DNA of 64,000 nt from Streptomyces kanamyceticus (GTDB taxonomy: Bacteria > Actinomycetota > Actinomycetes > Streptomycetales > Streptomycetaceae): NCBI RefSeq assembly GCF_008704495.1, contig NZ_CP023699.1, forward strand, positions 4,154,001-4,218,000, read 5' to 3'. Numbering within the stretch: position 1 is the stretch's first letter; the number at the start of each line of letters is the position of its first letter. Below are positions 8,937-20,599 of this stretch, one piece after another. Below the pieces are notes generated by a model that was not told the origin of the DNA, did no database searches, and worked only from the letters and a program-made list of their open reading frames with translations. The position numbers and the translations under genes were made by a program.

Positions 8937-9392
8937 TCAGACGAGCTCGGTGACGGTACCGCCGGCGGCGGTGATCTTCTCCTTGGCGGAGCCGGAGACG
9001 GCGTCAACCGTCACCTGCAGCGCCACGGTGACCTCACCCTGGCCGAGGACCTTGACGAGGCTGTTCTTGCGAACCGCACCCTTGGCCACGAGGGCCTCGA
9101 CGGTGACCTCGCCACCCTCGGGGAACAGCGCGCTCAGCTTGTCGAGGTTCACGACCTGGAACTCGGTCTTGAACGGGTTCCGGAAGCCCTTGAGCTTCGG
9201 GAGACGCATGTGGAGGGGCATCTGGCCACCCTCGAAGCGCTCCGGAACCTGGTAACGGGCCTTGGTGCCCTTGGTACCACGACCAGCGGTCTTACCCTTG
9301 GACGCCTCACCACGACCCACACGGGTCTTGGCGGTCTTGGCGCCCGGGGCGGGCCGGAGGTTGTGGACCTTCAGCGGGTTCTGCTCCGCCAT
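8937..9392 (-). CDS. rplO: 50S ribosomal protein L15
   Basis: Assembly protein of the large subunit. The start is taken at ATG 9392, giving 151 residues beginning [19 protein letters not shown], because upstream in-frame codons overlap rpmD and lack family similarity. The Gly/Arg/Lys-rich N-terminal part ([19 protein letters not shown]) and [18 protein letters not shown] are L15 hallmarks. It begins one base from the rpmD stop. Confidence 0.97.
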   Translation of the reverse strand: MAEQNPLKVHNLRPAPGAKTAKTRVGRGEASKGKTAGRGTKGTKARYQVPERFEGGQMPLHMRLPKLKGFRNPFKTEFQVVNLDKLSALFPEGGEVTVEALVAKGAVRKNSLVKVLGQGEVTVALQVTVDAVSGSAKEKITAAGGTVTELV

Positions 9393-9393
9393 G

Positions 9394-9576
9394 TCAGTCG
9401 ACCTCCTCAACCGTCACGAGGTGGCGGACGGTGTGCACCATTCCGCGGAACTCGGGGCGGTCCTCCTTGACGACCTGCGTGTTGATGCCCTTGAGACCAA
9501 GGGAGCGCAGGGTGTCGCGGTGGTTCTGCTTGCTGCCGATGTACGACTTCGTCTGCGTGACCTTGAGGCGAGCCAT
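9394..9576 (-). CDS. rpmD: 50S ribosomal protein L30
   Basis: A 60-residue protein: [20 protein letters not shown], then the TLRSLGL core and a C-terminal [11 protein letters not shown]. Length and motif match bacterial L30. Its ATG overlaps the rpsE stop codon (TAATG at 9574-9578 on the minus strand), a sign of coupled translation. Confidence 0.97.
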   Translation of the reverse strand: MARLKVTQTKSYIGSKQNHRDTLRSLGLKGINTQVVKEDRPEFRGMVHTVRHLVTVEEVD

Positions 9577-10178
9577 TACGCACCCGCCCCGGCACGTGCA
9601 CGAAGGAGAGCCGCGGGGGCGACGTCCTCGAGGGGCAGACCACGGCGAGCCGCGATCTCCTCGGGACGCTGCAGGCCCTTGAGGGCCGCCACGGTCGCGT
9701 GCACGATGTTGATCGCGTTGTCGGAGCCCAGGGACTTCGACAGGATGTCGTGCACGCCGGCGCACTCGAGCACGGCACGCACCGGGCCACCGGCGATAAC
9801 ACCGGTACCGGGGGAAGCAGGCTTGAGCAGGACGACGCCCGCGGCCTTCTCGCCCTGGATCGGGTGCGGGATGGTGCCCTGGATACGGGGGACCTTGAAG
9901 AAGTGCTTCTTGGCCTCCTCAACACCCTTGGCGATGGCGGCCGGCACCTCCTTGGCCTTGCCGTAACCGACACCCACGGTGCCGTCACCATCGCCCACTA
10001 CGACGAGCGCAGTGAAGCTGAAGCGACGACCACCCTTCACAACCTTGGCGACACGGTTGATCGCGACAACGCGCTCAACGTATGCGGTCTTCTCGGCGGC
10101 AGCGCCACCGTCGCGACCCTTCCGGTCCCGCCGCTCGCCGCCACCGGCACCGCCACCGCGGCGCTGGGGTCCAGCCAT
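9576..10178 (-). CDS. rpsE: 30S ribosomal protein S5
   Basis: Small-subunit accuracy protein at the mRNA entry pore. The 200-residue product has an N-terminal Gly/Arg-rich extension ([20 protein letters not shown]), the dsRNA-binding fold with [19 protein letters not shown], and [19 protein letters not shown]. The extension and the Ala-rich C-terminus make it longer than the E. coli protein, as is usual in Streptomyces. Confidence 0.97.
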   Translation of the reverse strand: MAGPQRRGGGAGGGERRDRKGRDGGAAAEKTAYVERVVAINRVAKVVKGGRRFSFTALVVVGDGDGTVGVGYGKAKEVPAAIAKGVEEAKKHFFKVPRIQGTIPHPIQGEKAAGVVLLKPASPGTGVIAGGPVRAVLECAGVHDILSKSLGSDNAINIVHATVAALKGLQRPEEIAARRGLPLEDVAPAALLRARAGAGA

Positions 10179-10242
10179 TGGAATTACCTCTCTCTGTTTC
10201 CGCTAGCTACGCAGTGACACAGGTCGCTGCGCGACGGACGAC

Positions 10243-10626
10243 TCAGAACTTGAGTCCGGCTTCGCGGGCGGCGTCCGCCAGGGCGGCGATGCGCCCGGCG
10301 TACTGGTTACCACCACGGTCGAACACGACAGCCTCGACGCCAGCGGCCTTGGCGCGCTCGGCGACCAGGGCGCCGACCGACTTGGCCTGCGCGGACTTGT
10401 CGCCCTCGGCCCCGCGGATCGTGGTGTCCAGGGTCGAAGCCGACGCAAGGGTGTGACCCTTGATGTCGTCGATGACCTGGGCCACGATGTGGCGGTTGGA
10501 GCGCGTCACGACCAGGCGCGGACGCTCAGCCGTACCCGAGATGTGCTTACGGATGCGGATGTGACGACGCTTGATGGCAGCACGCTTGTAAGCGTCGCCC
10601 TTAGCAATCTTGACACCGTATGCCAT
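10243..10626 (-). CDS. rplR: 50S ribosomal protein L18
   Basis: 5S rRNA-binding protein. The 127-residue product has the family pattern [19 protein letters not shown] near the N-terminus, then [12 protein letters not shown] and the end [18 protein letters not shown]. It starts 3 bp after the rplF stop on the same transcript. Confidence 0.97.
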   Translation of the reverse strand: MAYGVKIAKGDAYKRAAIKRRHIRIRKHISGTAERPRLVVTRSNRHIVAQVIDDIKGHTLASASTLDTTIRGAEGDKSAQAKSVGALVAERAKAAGVEAVVFDRGGNQYAGRIAALADAAREAGLKF

Positions 10627-10629
10627 GGC

Positions 10630-11169
10630 TTACTTACCCGCCTTTCCGACCTTGCGGCGGATGACTTCGCCTTCGTACTTGACGCCCTTGGCCTTGTACG
10701 GGTCGGGCTTGCGCAGCTTGCGGATGTTGGCCGCAACCTCGCCGACCTTCTGCTTGTCGATGCCCTCGACCGAGAACTTGGTCGCCGATTCGACCTTGAA
10801 GGAGATGCCCTCGGGCGCCTCGATCAGGATCGGGTGGCTGTAGCCGAGCGAGAACTCCAGGTTGGAGCCCTTCGCCAGGACGCGGTAACCGACACCGCTG
10901 ATTTCGAGCTTCTTCACGTAACCCTGGGTCACGCCGGTGATCATGTTCGCCACCAGCGTGCGGGACAGGCCGTGCAGGGCCTTGTTCTGACGCTCGTCGT
11001 TCGGGCGGGTGACGTTCAGAACGCCGTCCTCACCCTTAGCGATCTCGATCGGCGCGACGATGGTGTGGCTCAGGGCGCCCTTGGGGCCCTTGACCGCGAC
11101 CGTCTGGCCGTCGATGGTGACGTCCACGCCGGCGGGAACCGTGATGGGGAGCTTGCCAATACGCGACAT
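10630..11169 (-). CDS. rplF: 50S ribosomal protein L6
   Basis: Two-domain large-subunit protein near the GTPase centre. The 179-residue length is standard. It opens [19 protein letters not shown] and carries the L6 signature [19 protein letters not shown] at its C-terminal end. It lies 21 bp downstream of rpsH, ahead of rplR. Confidence 0.98.
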   Translation of the reverse strand: MSRIGKLPITVPAGVDVTIDGQTVAVKGPKGALSHTIVAPIEIAKGEDGVLNVTRPNDERQNKALHGLSRTLVANMITGVTQGYVKKLEISGVGYRVLAKGSNLEFSLGYSHPILIEAPEGISFKVESATKFSVEGIDKQKVGEVAANIRKLRKPDPYKAKGVKYEGEVIRRKVGKAGK

Positions 11170-11190
11170 TAGCTATTCCTCCGTTCCCGA

Positions 11191-11589
11191 CTACCAGACG
11201 TAGGCGAGGACTTCCCCACCTACGCCCTTCTTGCCTGCCTGCTGGCCGGTCAGGAGACCGTGCGACGTGGAGATGATCGCCACGCCGAGGCCGCCGAGGA
11301 CCTTCGGCAGGTTGGTGGACTTCGCGTAAACCCGGAGACCGGGCTTGGAGATCCGCTTGATGCCCGCAATGGAGCGCTCACGGTTCGGGCCGAACTTCAG
11401 CTCGAGAACGAGGTTCTTGCCAACCTCGGCGTCCTCGACCTTCCAGCCCGTGATGAAGCCCTCCTGCTGGAGGATCTCCGCGATGTGAGACTTGATCTTG
11501 CTGTGCGGCATAGCCACGGAGTCGTGGTACGCCGAGTTCGCGTTACGCAGACGAGTCAGCATGTCCGCGATCGGATCAGTCATGGTCAT
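11191..11589 (-). CDS. rpsH: 30S ribosomal protein S8
   Basis: Primary 16S rRNA-binding protein; in many bacteria it represses its own spc operon. The 132-residue product opens [20 protein letters not shown] and ends with the family signature [20 protein letters not shown]. It is separated from rpsN by about 220 bp, in which no further gene was recognised. Confidence 0.97.
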   Translation of the reverse strand: MTMTDPIADMLTRLRNANSAYHDSVAMPHSKIKSHIAEILQQEGFITGWKVEDAEVGKNLVLELKFGPNRERSIAGIKRISKPGLRVYAKSTNLPKVLGGLGVAIISTSHGLLTGQQAGKKGVGGEVLAYVW

Positions 11590-11810
11590 GAATTGGCCTT
11601 CGGCCTCTCTCGCCGTGGTTTCCTATCTGCGCCATCCCTCTCCCCACTCAGAGGCGGGACGGGTGCGGCGCGGGGACCTACGGCGTAGTAAGTCGGTCAG
11701 GGCGGCAGACGCCCAACCCTCCTAGCCTAAGCCATGTGGAGGACGGCATCTGCCAACCCTTTACTTACCGAGAGATCCAGACAATCCCGTATGCCCAAGG
11801 GGCAGTGGGA

Positions 11811-11996
11811 CTACCAGGAGCTCTTGGTCACGCCCGGCAGCTCGCCACGGTGAGCCATCTCACGAAGGCACACGCGGCACAGGCCGAACTTGCGGTACAC
11901 GGAGTGCGGGCGGCCGCAGCGCTGGCAGCGGGTGTAGCCGCGCACACCGAACTTGGGCTTACGAGCAGCCTTGGCAATCAGAGCCTTCTTCGCCAT
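11811..11996 (-). CDS. rpsN: 30S ribosomal protein S14, type Z
   Basis: A 61-residue S14 of the short, zinc-binding (C+) form. It has CQRCGRPH and CRVCLRE, the four Cys ligands. Streptomyces usually also carry a longer Zn-free S14 elsewhere under zinc control. The spc-operon position is normal. It starts 5 bp from the end of rplE. Confidence 0.97.
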   Translation of the reverse strand: MAKKALIAKAARKPKFGVRGYTRCQRCGRPHSVYRKFGLCRVCLREMAHRGELPGVTKSSW

Positions 11997-12001
11997 CTCG
12001 C

Positions 12002-12559
12002 TTACGCCTCCTTGAAGGGGAAGCCGAGGTGACGGAGAAGGGCACGGCCCTCAGCGTCGTTGGTCGCCGTGGTCACCACGGTGATGTCCATACCCCGGAC
12101 GCGGTCGATCTTGTCCTGGTCGATCTCGTGGAACATGACCTGCTCCGTGAGACCGAAGGTGTAGTTGCCACGGCCGTCGAACTGCTTGGGGGACAGACCA
12201 CGGAAGTCGCGGATGCGCGGCAGCGCGAGCGACAGGGTGCGGTCCAGGAACTCCCACATGCGGTCGCCACGGAGCGTGACGTGGCAGCCGATCGGCTGAC
12301 CCTCGCGCAGCTTGAACTGCGCGATGGACTTCCGGGCCTTCGTCACGGCCGGCTTCTGACCGGTGATCGTGGTGAGGTCGCGGATGGCGCCGTCGATCAG
12401 CTTCGAGTCACGGGCGGCGTCGCCGACACCCATGTTGACCACGATCTTGACCAGGCCGGGGGTCTGCATGACGTTCTCGTACGAGAACTCTTCCTGCAGC
12501 TTGCCCGCGATCTCCTCGCGGTACTTCGTCTTCAGACGCGGAGTGGTGGTGGTCGTCAT
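12002..12559 (-). CDS. rplE: 50S ribosomal protein L5
   Basis: Binds 5S rRNA and contacts P-site tRNA and the small-subunit head. The 185-residue product has [34 protein letters not shown] and [14 protein letters not shown], all conserved in L5. Its ATG overlaps the rplX stop in an ATGA (12557-12561), so the two are probably translationally coupled. Confidence 0.98.
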   Translation of the reverse strand: MTTTTTPRLKTKYREEIAGKLQEEFSYENVMQTPGLVKIVVNMGVGDAARDSKLIDGAIRDLTTITGQKPAVTKARKSIAQFKLREGQPIGCHVTLRGDRMWEFLDRTLSLALPRIRDFRGLSPKQFDGRGNYTFGLTEQVMFHEIDQDKIDRVRGMDITVVTTATNDAEGRALLRHLGFPFKEA

Positions 12560-12882
12560 CAGATGTCCTCACCCGTCCGCTTGGCAACGCGGATCTTGTT
12601 GCCGTCTTCGTCGAAGCGGAAACCGACACGCGTGACAACCTTGTTGCCGTCCTTCTCCACGACCAGCTGGACGTTGGAGACGTGGACGGGAGCCTCGGTG
12701 GTCACGATGCCGCCGGCCTGCGAACCGCTGGCGGTCGGGCCGGCCTTCGTGTGCTTCTTGACCCGGTTGACACCCTCGACCAGGACGCGCTCGTCGCGCG
12801 GGTAAGCGGCAATGACCTTGCCCTGCTTGCCCTTGTCCTTACCGGTGATGACCTGGACCAGGTCGCCCTTCTTGATCTTCAT
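12559..12882 (-). CDS. rplX: 50S ribosomal protein L24
   Basis: Assembly-initiator protein. The 107-residue product starts [20 protein letters not shown], which is the KOW motif, and has [14 protein letters not shown] as usual. It lies 2 bp from rplN upstream and overlaps rplE downstream. Confidence 0.97.
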   Translation of the reverse strand: MKIKKGDLVQVITGKDKGKQGKVIAAYPRDERVLVEGVNRVKKHTKAGPTASGSQAGGIVTTEAPVHVSNVQLVVEKDGNKVVTRVGFRFDEDGNKIRVAKRTGEDI

Positions 12883-12884
12883 GC

Positions 12885-13253
12885 TTACAGCACCTCCGGC
12901 GCGAGCGAGATGATCTTCATGAACTTCTTCTCGCGCAGCTCACGGCCGACGGGGCCGAAGATACGGGTGCCGCGAGGGTCGCCGTCGTTCTTCAGAATGA
13001 CGGCGGCGTTCTCGTCGAAGCGGATGTACGAGCCGTCCGGACGGCGGCGCTCCTTGACGGTGCGAACGATGACCGCCTTGACGACGTCACCCTTCTTCAC
13101 GTTGCCACCGGGGATCGCGTCCTTGACGGTGGCGACGATGACGTCACCGATGCCCGCGTAGCGGCGACCCGAGCCACCGAGAACACGAATGGTGAGAATT
13201 TCCTTCGCACCCGTGTTGTCGGCGACGCGAAGTCGCGACTCCTGCTGGATCAC
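12885..13253 (-). CDS. rplN: 50S ribosomal protein L14
   Basis: Subunit-interface protein and RsfS-binding site. The 122 residues are fully typical: [20 protein letters not shown] at the start and [20 protein letters not shown] in the middle. It begins the spc operon, with a 108 bp gap from rpsQ, the last gene of the S10 set. Confidence 0.98.
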   Translation of the reverse strand: MIQQESRLRVADNTGAKEILTIRVLGGSGRRYAGIGDVIVATVKDAIPGGNVKKGDVVKAVIVRTVKERRRPDGSYIRFDENAAVILKNDGDPRGTRIFGPVGRELREKKFMKIISLAPEVL

Positions 13254-13361
13254 GTCTATCTCCTGTTTGTCTGCCGGTTCCCGGCAGGGGCCTCATCCCT
13301 TGCGGGACGGGCACCCTGCCGAGCCTGGCGGAACGAACCCTGAGGGAAACCCCTCAGAGAA

Positions 13362-13646
13362 TTACTTGGCCTTCTCGAGGATCTCGACGATGCGCCAGCG
13401 CTTGGTCGCCGACAGCGGACGCGTCTCCATCAGGAGGACGCGGTCGCCGACGCCGGCAGCGTTCTGCTCGTCGTGCGCCTTGAGCTTGTTCGTACGGCGG
13501 ATGACCTTGCCGTACAGCGCGTGCGTCACGCGGTCCTCGACAGCGACGACGACGGTCTTGTCCATCTTGTCGCTGACGACCAGACCCTGACGGGTCTTGC
13601 GGAAGCCGCGGTCGGTCTTCGTCTCAGTCACGTTGCTCTCGCTCAT
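13362..13646 (-). CDS. rpsQ: 30S ribosomal protein S17
   Basis: 16S rRNA-binding OB-fold protein. The 94-residue product contains [20 protein letters not shown] and the signature [19 protein letters not shown]. Its ATG overlaps the rpmC stop (ATGA). Last gene of the S10 operon. Confidence 0.97.
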   Translation of the reverse strand: MSESNVTETKTDRGFRKTRQGLVVSDKMDKTVVVAVEDRVTHALYGKVIRRTNKLKAHDEQNAAGVGDRVLLMETRPLSATKRWRIVEILEKAK

Positions 13647-13870
13647 CAGGCGCTCTCCACCGTTTCGATGCCCAGCTCGCGCTCACGCATCAGGGTGTAG
13701 ATCCGCGCGATGTCCTTGCGGACGGCCTTGAGCCGACCGTGGTTCTCGAGCTGACCGGTCGCCGCCTGGAAGCGGAGGTTGAACAGCTCTTCCTTGGCTT
13801 CGCGAAGCTTGTTGAGAAGCTCCTCGTCACCCAGTTCGCGCAGCTCGGACGCCTTGGTTCCCGCCGACAT
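13646..13870 (-). CDS. rpmC: 50S ribosomal protein L29
   Basis: Exit-tunnel protein that helps dock trigger factor and SRP. With ATG at 13870 it has 74 residues ([20 protein letters not shown]), and that ATG shares a base with the rplP TGA. A GTG one codon upstream is an alternative start. The signature [20 protein letters not shown] is intact. Confidence 0.95.
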   Translation of the reverse strand: MSAGTKASELRELGDEELLNKLREAKEELFNLRFQAATGQLENHGRLKAVRKDIARIYTLMRERELGIETVESA

Positions 13871-14289
13871 CACGCTTCACCTGCCTCGCGCTTAACGATC
13901 TTGCACTTCATCGGCAGCTTGTGGGCTGCACGAGTCAGAGCTTCACGCGCGATCTTCTCGTTGGGGTACGACAGCTCGAACATCACGCGTCCGGGCTTGA
14001 CGTTGGCGATCCACCACTCAGGCGAACCCTTACCGGAACCCATGCGGGTCTCGGCAGGCTTCTTGGTGAGGGGGCGGTCCGGGTAGATGTTGATCCAGAC
14101 CTTGCCGCCACGCTTGATGTGACGCGTCATCGCGATACGAGCTGCCTCGATCTGACGGTTCGTCACGTACGCCGGGGTGAGGGCCTGAATGCCGTACTCA
14201 CCGAACGCAACCTGCGTGCCACCCTTGGACATACCGCTGCGCTTCGGGTGGTGCTGCTTGCGGTGCTTGACCCTACGGGGGATCAGCAT
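13870..14289 (-). CDS. rplP: 50S ribosomal protein L16
   Basis: Peptidyl-transferase-region protein. The 139-residue product opens [20 protein letters not shown] and has [16 protein letters not shown] and [20 protein letters not shown]. The Arg residue in the loop hydroxylated by some enteric bacteria is in a conserved context, but no modification can be inferred. Five bp separate it from rpsC. Confidence 0.98.
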   Translation of the reverse strand: MLIPRRVKHRKQHHPKRSGMSKGGTQVAFGEYGIQALTPAYVTNRQIEAARIAMTRHIKRGGKVWINIYPDRPLTKKPAETRMGSGKGSPEWWIANVKPGRVMFELSYPNEKIAREALTRAAHKLPMKCKIVKREAGEA

Positions 14290-14294
14290 TTCGG

Positions 14295-15137
14295 TCAGGC
14301 CTCCGTTCCGGTGCTCTCAGCAGCCGGAGCGGCAGCGGCGGGAGCGTCGGCCTTGGGGGCCTCGGCAGCCGGCGCGGACTGCTGCTGCGGCTTGCGGCCG
14401 CGGCCGCCACGCTCGCCACCACGGCCACCACGGGCCGGACGGTCGTTGCCGCCGCCACGGGCCGGGCGGTTACCCGCACGGGCAGCGGCGTTCTCGGCGC
14501 GAACCTCGGCGATGTTCTTGACGTCGCCCTTGTAGATCCAGACCTTCACGCCGATGCGGCCGAAGGTCGTCTTGGCCTCGAAGAAGCCGTAGTCGACGTT
14601 CGCGCGGAGCGTGTGCAGGGGCACACGGCCCTCGCGGTAGAACTCCGAGCGCGACATCTCGGCGCCACCGAGGCGGCCACCACACTGGATCTTGATGCCC
14701 TTGGCGCCGGCCTTCATCGACGACTGCATGCTCTTACGCATGGCGCGACGGAAGGAGACGCGGGAGGACAGCTGCTCCGCGACGGCCTGGGCCACGAGCT
14801 GAGCGTCGACCTCGGGGTTCTTGACCTCGAGGATGTTCAGCTGGACCTGCTTGCCCGTGAGCTTCTCGAGGTCACCGCGGATGCGGTCGGCCTCGGCGCC
14901 ACGACGGCCGATGACGATGCCGGGCCGAGCGGTGTGGATGTCCACACGCACGCGGTCACGGGTGCGCTCGATCTCCACCTTCGAGATGCCGGCGCGCTCC
15001 ATGCCGGACGTCATCATCCGACGGATGGCGACGTCTTCCTTGACGTAGTCCTTGTACAGCTTGTCGGCGTACCAACGCGACTTGAAGTCGGTCGTGACAC
15101 CGAGCCGGAACCCGTGCGGGTTTACCTTCTGGCCCAT
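14295..15137 (-). CDS. rpsC: 30S ribosomal protein S3 with RGG-rich tail
   Basis: Helicase-like protein at the mRNA entry pore. The core has [20 protein letters not shown], the KH-domain motif [20 protein letters not shown] and [19 protein letters not shown]. It is 280 residues, longer than E. coli S3 (233). The additional C-terminal ~65 residues hold repeated RGG/RPARGG blocks followed by an Ala/Pro/Glu-rich end, a low-complexity tail typical of Streptomyces. Its ATG overlaps the rplV stop (TAATG). Confidence 0.97.
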   Translation of the reverse strand: MGQKVNPHGFRLGVTTDFKSRWYADKLYKDYVKEDVAIRRMMTSGMERAGISKVEIERTRDRVRVDIHTARPGIVIGRRGAEADRIRGDLEKLTGKQVQLNILEVKNPEVDAQLVAQAVAEQLSSRVSFRRAMRKSMQSSMKAGAKGIKIQCGGRLGGAEMSRSEFYREGRVPLHTLRANVDYGFFEAKTTFGRIGVKVWIYKGDVKNIAEVRAENAAARAGNRPARGGGNDRPARGGRGGERGGRGRKPQQQSAPAAEAPKADAPAAAAPAAESTGTEA

Positions 15138-15484
15138 TACCGGGTTCCTTCCTTGCTGCTGACGACCACGGTGATGTGGCTGGTCCGCTTACGGATCCGG
15201 TAGGCACGGCCCTGAGCACGCGGACGGAACCGCTTCAGGGTCGGGCCCTCATCCACGTACGCCTCGCTGATGACCAGCGAAGAGGCGTCAGAGTGGTCGT
15301 AGTTGTGCGCGGCGTTGGCAATGGCGCTGTCAAGCACCTTGCCTACCGGCACGCTCGCGGCCTGCGGGGCGAAACGCAGGACCGCCTGAGCCTCCGTGGC
15401 ATCCATGCCACGGATGAGGTCCACCACGCGGCGGGCCTTCATGGGCGTGACGCGGATGTACCGCGCCTGGGCCCTGGCTTCCAT
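15137..15484 (-). CDS. rplV: 50S ribosomal protein L22
   Basis: Lines the exit tunnel with L4. The start at ATG 15484 (115 residues, [20 protein letters not shown]) is preferred because AAGGGA sits five bases upstream. An in-frame ATG at 15508 and a GTG at 15518-15520 would add eight or twelve residues. The signature [20 protein letters not shown] is intact. It lies 42 bp from rpsS. Confidence 0.94.
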   Translation of the reverse strand: MEARAQARYIRVTPMKARRVVDLIRGMDATEAQAVLRFAPQAASVPVGKVLDSAIANAAHNYDHSDASSLVISEAYVDEGPTLKRFRPRAQGRAYRIRKRTSHITVVVSSKEGTR

Positions 15485-15526
15485 GGTTGTCCCTTCGGTG
15501 TTAGTCATAGTCGATTCCACCCCGCC

Positions 15527-15808
15527 TTAGCGGCGCTTCGACTTCCGGTCGTCCTTGACGTGACCCCGGAAGGTGCGCGTCGGCGAGAACTCGCCGAGCT
15601 TGTGGCCGACCATCGACTCGGTGACGAACACCGGGATGTGGGTCTTGCCGTTGTGCACCGCGATGGTGTGACCCAGCATGCTGGGGATGATCATCGAGCG
15701 ACGGGACCAGGTCTTGATGACGTTCTTGGAACCGGCTTCGTTCTGAGCGTCCACCTTCTTTACGAGGTGGCCGTCAACGAAGGGTCCCTTCTTGAGACTG
15801 CGCGGCAT
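15527..15808 (-). CDS. rpsS: 30S ribosomal protein S19
   Basis: Head protein contacting S13 and the A-site finger. The 93-residue product starts [20 protein letters not shown] and has [20 protein letters not shown] and [17 protein letters not shown], standard for S19. It lies 12 bp downstream of rplB. Confidence 0.98.
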   Translation of the reverse strand: MPRSLKKGPFVDGHLVKKVDAQNEAGSKNVIKTWSRRSMIIPSMLGHTIAVHNGKTHIPVFVTESMVGHKLGEFSPTRTFRGHVKDDRKSKRR

Positions 15809-15820
15809 CTAAACCCGCTC

Positions 15821-16657
15821 CTAGCGCTTCTTGTTCGACTTGCGGCGGCGGACGATGTACTTGTTACTCGCCTTGTTGCGATCACGAGTACGACCCTCCT
15901 TCTTGCCCCACGGCGAGACCGGGTGGCGACCACCGGAGGTCTTGCCTTCACCACCACCGTGCGGGTGGTCGACCGGGTTCATCACGACACCACGCACGGT
16001 CGGGCGGACGCCCTTCCAGCGCATGCGGCCGGCCTTGCCCCAGTTGATGTTCGACTGCTCGGCATTGCCGACCTCGCCGATGGTGGCGCGGCAGCGCACG
16101 TCGACAAGACGGATCTCGCCGGACGGCATGCGAAGGTGCGCCATGGCGCCTTCCTTCGCGAGCAGCTGCACGGAGGCACCCGCGGAACGGGCGAACTTCG
16201 CGCCGCCGCCGGGCCGCAGCTCGATGGCGTGGAGCGTCGTACCCACCGGGATGTTGCGCAGCGCCATGTTGTTGCCGGGCTTGATGTCGGCGCCAGGGCC
16301 GCTCTCAATCCGGTCACCCTGCTGCGTGCCGCGCGGGGCGAGGATGTAGCGCTTCTCGCCGTCCGCGTAGTGCAGCAGCGCGATGCGCGCGGTGCGGTTG
16401 GGGTCGTACTCGATGTGCGCGACCTTCGCCGGCACGCCGTCCTTGTCGTGACGACGGAAGTCGATCACGCGGAAAGCGCGCTTGTGTCCGCCACCCTGGT
16501 GACGAACGGTGATCCGACCGGCGTTGTTACGGCCGCCCTTGCTGTGCAGCGGGCGAACCAGCGACTTCTCCGGCGTGGACCGCGTTACCTCGACGAAGTC
16601 GGCGACGCTGGAGCCACGACGGCCCGGCGTAGTCGGCTTGTACTTGCGGATTCCCAT
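15821..16657 (-). CDS. rplB: 50S ribosomal protein L2
   Basis: One of the largest and most conserved 50S proteins, near the peptidyl-transferase centre. The 278-residue length is standard. Motifs include [24 protein letters not shown]-type core [19 protein letters not shown] and the active-site-proximal [20 protein letters not shown], including the conserved His of the VDHPHGGG loop. Confidence 0.98.
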   Translation of the reverse strand: MGIRKYKPTTPGRRGSSVADFVEVTRSTPEKSLVRPLHSKGGRNNAGRITVRHQGGGHKRAFRVIDFRRHDKDGVPAKVAHIEYDPNRTARIALLHYADGEKRYILAPRGTQQGDRIESGPGADIKPGNNMALRNIPVGTTLHAIELRPGGGAKFARSAGASVQLLAKEGAMAHLRMPSGEIRLVDVRCRATIGEVGNAEQSNINWGKAGRMRWKGVRPTVRGVVMNPVDHPHGGGEGKTSGGRHPVSPWGKKEGRTRDRNKASNKYIVRRRKSNKKR

Positions 16658-16696
16658 TTCTCAGTCCTCGTCCGATATTCGGACCAGGGCGCTCCG

Positions 16697-17116
16697 TTAG
16701 GAGGCCTGGCCGAAGATGTCGATACGGTCGCCCTCAGCAAGGGTCACGATGGCGCGCTTGGTGTCGGCACGCTTGCCGAACCCGGTGCGCGTGCGCTTCC
16801 GCTTGCCCTGACGGTTGATCGTGTTGACCCCGGTGACCTTGACCGAGAAGACCGCCTCGACGGCCTGCTTGATCTGGGTCTTGTTGGAGCCGGGGGCCAC
16901 GATGAACGTGTACTTGCCCTCGTCGAGCAGCGCGTACGACTTCTCGGAGACGACCGGCTTGACGAGGACGTCGCGCGGGTCCGAGAAGGACTTGCTCAGC
17001 GGGGTGGGCTCAACAGCGATCTTGCCCTCGGTCGCGATGCGCTTCGCCTTGGCGACACGCGCGGCCTTGGCGGCCTTCGCAGCCTTGGACGCGATGCTCT
17101 GGTGACGAATAGCCAT
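16697..17116 (-). CDS. rplW: 50S ribosomal protein L23 with N-terminal extension
   Basis: Tunnel-exit protein and docking site for trigger factor and SRP. It is 139 residues against ~100 in E. coli. An Ala/Lys-rich extension of about 40 residues precedes the L23 core, which begins near [40 protein letters not shown] and [20 protein letters not shown] match the family. Its ATG overlaps the rplD stop (ATGA). Confidence 0.96.
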   Translation of the reverse strand: MAIRHQSIASKAAKAAKAARVAKAKRIATEGKIAVEPTPLSKSFSDPRDVLVKPVVSEKSYALLDEGKYTFIVAPGSNKTQIKQAVEAVFSVKVTGVNTINRQGKRKRTRTGFGKRADTKRAIVTLAEGDRIDIFGQAS

Positions 17117-17769
17117 CAGGCTTCGCTCCCTTCGGTCTCATTGGCCTTGGGGCCAGACACGAAGGACTCGAAGGCGGCCTTGGTGAAGACCACGTCGTCC
17201 GAGACGAGCACGTCGTACGTGTTCAGCTGGCCCGGCTCCAGGATGTGCACCTGGGGCAGGTTGCGGGCGGAGAGCAGCGAAGTCTCGTCCGCGCGGTCGA
17301 TGACCAGGAGCACGTTCTTGCGCTCACTGACCTTGCCGAGCAGCGTCTTCGCGGCCTTCGTGGAGATGTCGCCCTCGACCACGTTGGTGACAACGTGGAT
17401 ACGAGCGTTGCGGGCCCGGTCGGTGAGGGCGTGGCGCAGGGCCGCGGCCTTCATCTTCTTCGGGGTCCGCTGCGAGTAGTCACGCGGCTGCGGGCCGTGG
17501 ACGACGCCACCGCCGGCGAACTGCGGCGCACGGGTCGAACCCTGGCGCGCGCGGCCGGTGCCCTTCTGACGGTAGGGCTTCCTACCGCCACCACGGACTT
17601 CGCCGCGACGCTTGGTCTTGTGCGTGCCCTGACGGGCCGCGGCCAGCTGTGCGACGACGACCTGGTGAAGCAGCGGGATGCTGATCTTCTCGACGTCGAA
17701 GATCTCCGCGGGGAGCTCGACCGTCCCGGTCTTGTCGCCTGCCGGCGAAAGGATGTCAATGGTGCTCAT
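17116..17769 (-). CDS. rplD: 50S ribosomal protein L4
   Basis: Exit-tunnel constriction protein; in E. coli it autoregulates the S10 operon. The 217-residue product has the tunnel loop [20 protein letters not shown] and [19 protein letters not shown] with no visible deletion or substitution of the type that confers macrolide resistance. It lies 8 bp from rplC. Confidence 0.97.
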   Translation of the reverse strand: MSTIDILSPAGDKTGTVELPAEIFDVEKISIPLLHQVVVAQLAAARQGTHKTKRRGEVRGGGRKPYRQKGTGRARQGSTRAPQFAGGGVVHGPQPRDYSQRTPKKMKAAALRHALTDRARNARIHVVTNVVEGDISTKAAKTLLGKVSERKNVLLVIDRADETSLLSARNLPQVHILEPGQLNTYDVLVSDDVVFTKAAFESFVSGPKANETEGSEA

Positions 17770-17777
17770 GGGTTACC

Positions 17778-18422
17778 TCAGGCCCCCTTGGCCGCAGTAC
17801 GGACCAGGACGAGGCCGCCGTTCGGACCAGGAACCGCGCCCTTGATGAGCAGCAGGCCCTTCTCCGCGTCAACGGCGTGGACGGTCAGGTTCTGGGTGGT
17901 GACCCGCTCGTTGCCCATGCGACCAGCCATGCGCTGGCCCTTGAAGACACGGCCGGGCGTGGCGCAGCCACCGATGGAACCGGGCTTGCGGTGCACGCGG
18001 TGGGCACCGTGGGAGGCCTTGCCACCGGCGAAGTTGTGACGCTTCATCACACCGGCGAAGCCCTTGCCCTTGCTCTTACCGGTGACGTCGACCTTGATAC
18101 CGGCCTCGAACGTCTCGGCAGTCAGCTCCTGGCCGAGGGTGTACTCGCTGGCACCAGCGGTACGGATCTCGACGAGGTGGCGACGGGGGGTCACGTCGGC
18201 CTTGGCGAAGTGGCCCTTGAGGGGCTTGTTCACCTTGCGCGGGTCGATCTCGCCGAAGGCGATCTGGACCGACTCGTAGCCGTCGCTGTCATTCGTGCGG
18301 ACCTGGGTAACGACGCAGGGTCCGGCCTTGACCACGGTCACCGGGACGATTCGGTTGTTCTCGTCCCAGACCTGGGTCATGCCGAGCTTCTCGCCCAGGA
18401 TGCCCTTGATCTGCTTGGTCAT
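17778..18422 (-). CDS. rplC: 50S ribosomal protein L3
   Basis: Assembly-initiator protein reaching the peptidyl-transferase centre. The 214-residue product opens [20 protein letters not shown] and has the signature [20 protein letters not shown] and [20 protein letters not shown]. It lies 14 bp from rpsJ, as the second gene of the S10 operon. Confidence 0.98.
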   Translation of the reverse strand: MTKQIKGILGEKLGMTQVWDENNRIVPVTVVKAGPCVVTQVRTNDSDGYESVQIAFGEIDPRKVNKPLKGHFAKADVTPRRHLVEIRTAGASEYTLGQELTAETFEAGIKVDVTGKSKGKGFAGVMKRHNFAGGKASHGAHRVHRKPGSIGGCATPGRVFKGQRMAGRMGNERVTTQNLTVHAVDAEKGLLLIKGAVPGPNGGLVLVRTAAKGA

Positions 18423-18436
18423 CTTCTCCGCGCCCT

Positions 18437-18745
18437 TCAGAGCTTGATCTCGATGTCAACGCCGGCCGGAAGGTCCAGGCGCATCAGCGAGTCAACGGTC
18501 TTGGGCGTCGGGTCGAGGATGTCGATCAGGCGCTTGTGCGTGCGCATCTCGAAGTGCTCGCGCGAGTCCTTGTACTTGTGCGGCGACTTGATGACGCAGT
18601 ACACGTTCTTCTCAGTGGGCAGCGGCACCGGGCCCGCGACCGACGCACCAGTGCGAGTCACCGTCTCGACGATCTTCTTCGCCGAAGAGTCGATGACCTC
18701 GTGGTCGTAGGCCTTGAGCCGGATGCGGATCTTCTGTCCCGCCAT
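18437..18745 (-). CDS. rpsJ: 30S ribosomal protein S10 (NusE)
   Basis: 30S head protein and NusG/NusB partner in antitermination. The 102-residue product opens [20 protein letters not shown] and has [20 protein letters not shown] and LDIL. It is first in the S10 operon. Its leader is unusually long (about 430 bp to the hairpin behind tuf), and a GAAGGA motif lies upstream of the ATG. Confidence 0.98.
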   Translation of the reverse strand: MAGQKIRIRLKAYDHEVIDSSAKKIVETVTRTGASVAGPVPLPTEKNVYCVIKSPHKYKDSREHFEMRTHKRLIDILDPTPKTVDSLMRLDLPAGVDIEIKL

Positions 18746-18810
18746 GGCTACTTAGTAGTCCTTCGTCTCGAAAGCTCTGGCTCCCGGGAGGCCCTTTTTT
18801 CTACTTCCTC

Positions 18811-18836
18811 CGACCCACGCGGTCGGGCGTGTCGCA
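18811..18836 (-). promoter_or_regulatory. conserved leader hairpin shared by rpsJ and rpsL
   Basis: On the plus strand the sequence CCGACCCACGCGGTCGGG followed by CGTGTCG occurs here and, with one C-to-T change, at 23661-23685 upstream of rpsL. In the mRNA sense it folds as CCGACC/GGTCGG with a short GCGTG loop. It is about 65-90 nt before the rpsJ start. Confidence 0.65.
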
Positions 18837-19083
18837 GTCCCGCTCACACAGATCTCCCGAAGGATTTCCCTGCTAGGGGCTGCGGCCCTTGATGACCGCG
18901 GGTCCGGGGGAAGAAACCCACCGGGTGCCTGGCAGAGCCACCGCACCGCACTTCCCGAAAGATTCCCGTACGTCCGCCACAGCGCTGCCTTACGGCAGAT
19001 GGGGCGACGAGTACTGTGGGACTCGCTTTCAGTCCTCCCGGCGGGAGGCGCACAGCATCGGCACTCAACCGAGCAACCTGAAC

Positions 19084-19114
19084 AGTGTGCCATACGTGGG
19101 ATGCCGAAGGCCAA
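19084..19114 (-). promoter_or_regulatory. possible S10 operon promoter
   Basis: Minus strand: CACACT (19084-19089) as a -10-like element with TTGGCC (19109-19114) 19 bp upstream, or TGGCCT at 18 bp. Spacing is longer than ideal. Transcription would give a leader of about 330 nt before rpsJ. Offered as the best candidate in the gap, not as an established promoter. Confidence 0.35.
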
Positions 19115-19171
19115 TCGGGGCGAACTGTCAAGCTGCCACGGCCAAGATCGCGTGCACATCGCGTACACAAG

Positions 19172-19203
19172 GAGCCCCGCTCACCCAGAGGTGAACGGGG
19201 CTC
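19172..19203 (-). terminator. terminator hairpin after tuf
   Basis: Inverted repeat GAGCCCCG...CGGGGCTC with an inner TCACC/GGTGA pair and CAGA loop, 58 bp after the tuf stop. There is one mismatch in the stem and no long T-run. It separates the str operon from the S10 promoter region. Confidence 0.75.
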
Positions 19204-19261
19204 TTCGCTGCGCTCAGTTCAGAGCGACCGGGTCTCCCCGATCTTCAAGCAAGCGGGAAGC

Positions 19262-20455
<1,194 letters not shown>

Positions 20456-20599
20456 TGGGTCCTCCTGTGGAGTGGTTCTGTACGCCTTGCTTCATCGGCG
20501 CCAGGTGATCTTTGCTGGGAAGCCAGCCGCCGGGGTTCTTGCCTCGTGGGGTCGGACCCCGGCGGATGGTGTCAAGCCTAAAGCGTGAACTCGGGTGAG

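Larger units (their letters stand above)
18746..19171 (-). promoter_or_regulatory. rpsJ (S10 operon) leader region, no gene seen
   Basis: This stretch has no supportable protein gene. It holds an A-rich tract and a CTCCCGGGAG self-complementary hairpin near the rpsJ start, the conserved hairpin at 18811-18836 shared with the rpsL leader, and a possible promoter around 19084-19114. A long structured leader is consistent with mRNA-level control of the S10 operon. Confidence 0.6.

Noticed and set aside
19126..19131. TTGACA on the minus strand upstream of rpsJ as a -35 element
   Set aside because: No -10 hexamer at 16-19 bp; nearest CACACT is 36 bp away.
18752..19168. Open frames in the rpsJ leader
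   Set aside because: No family similarity, and they overlap a region with leader hairpin and promoter features.
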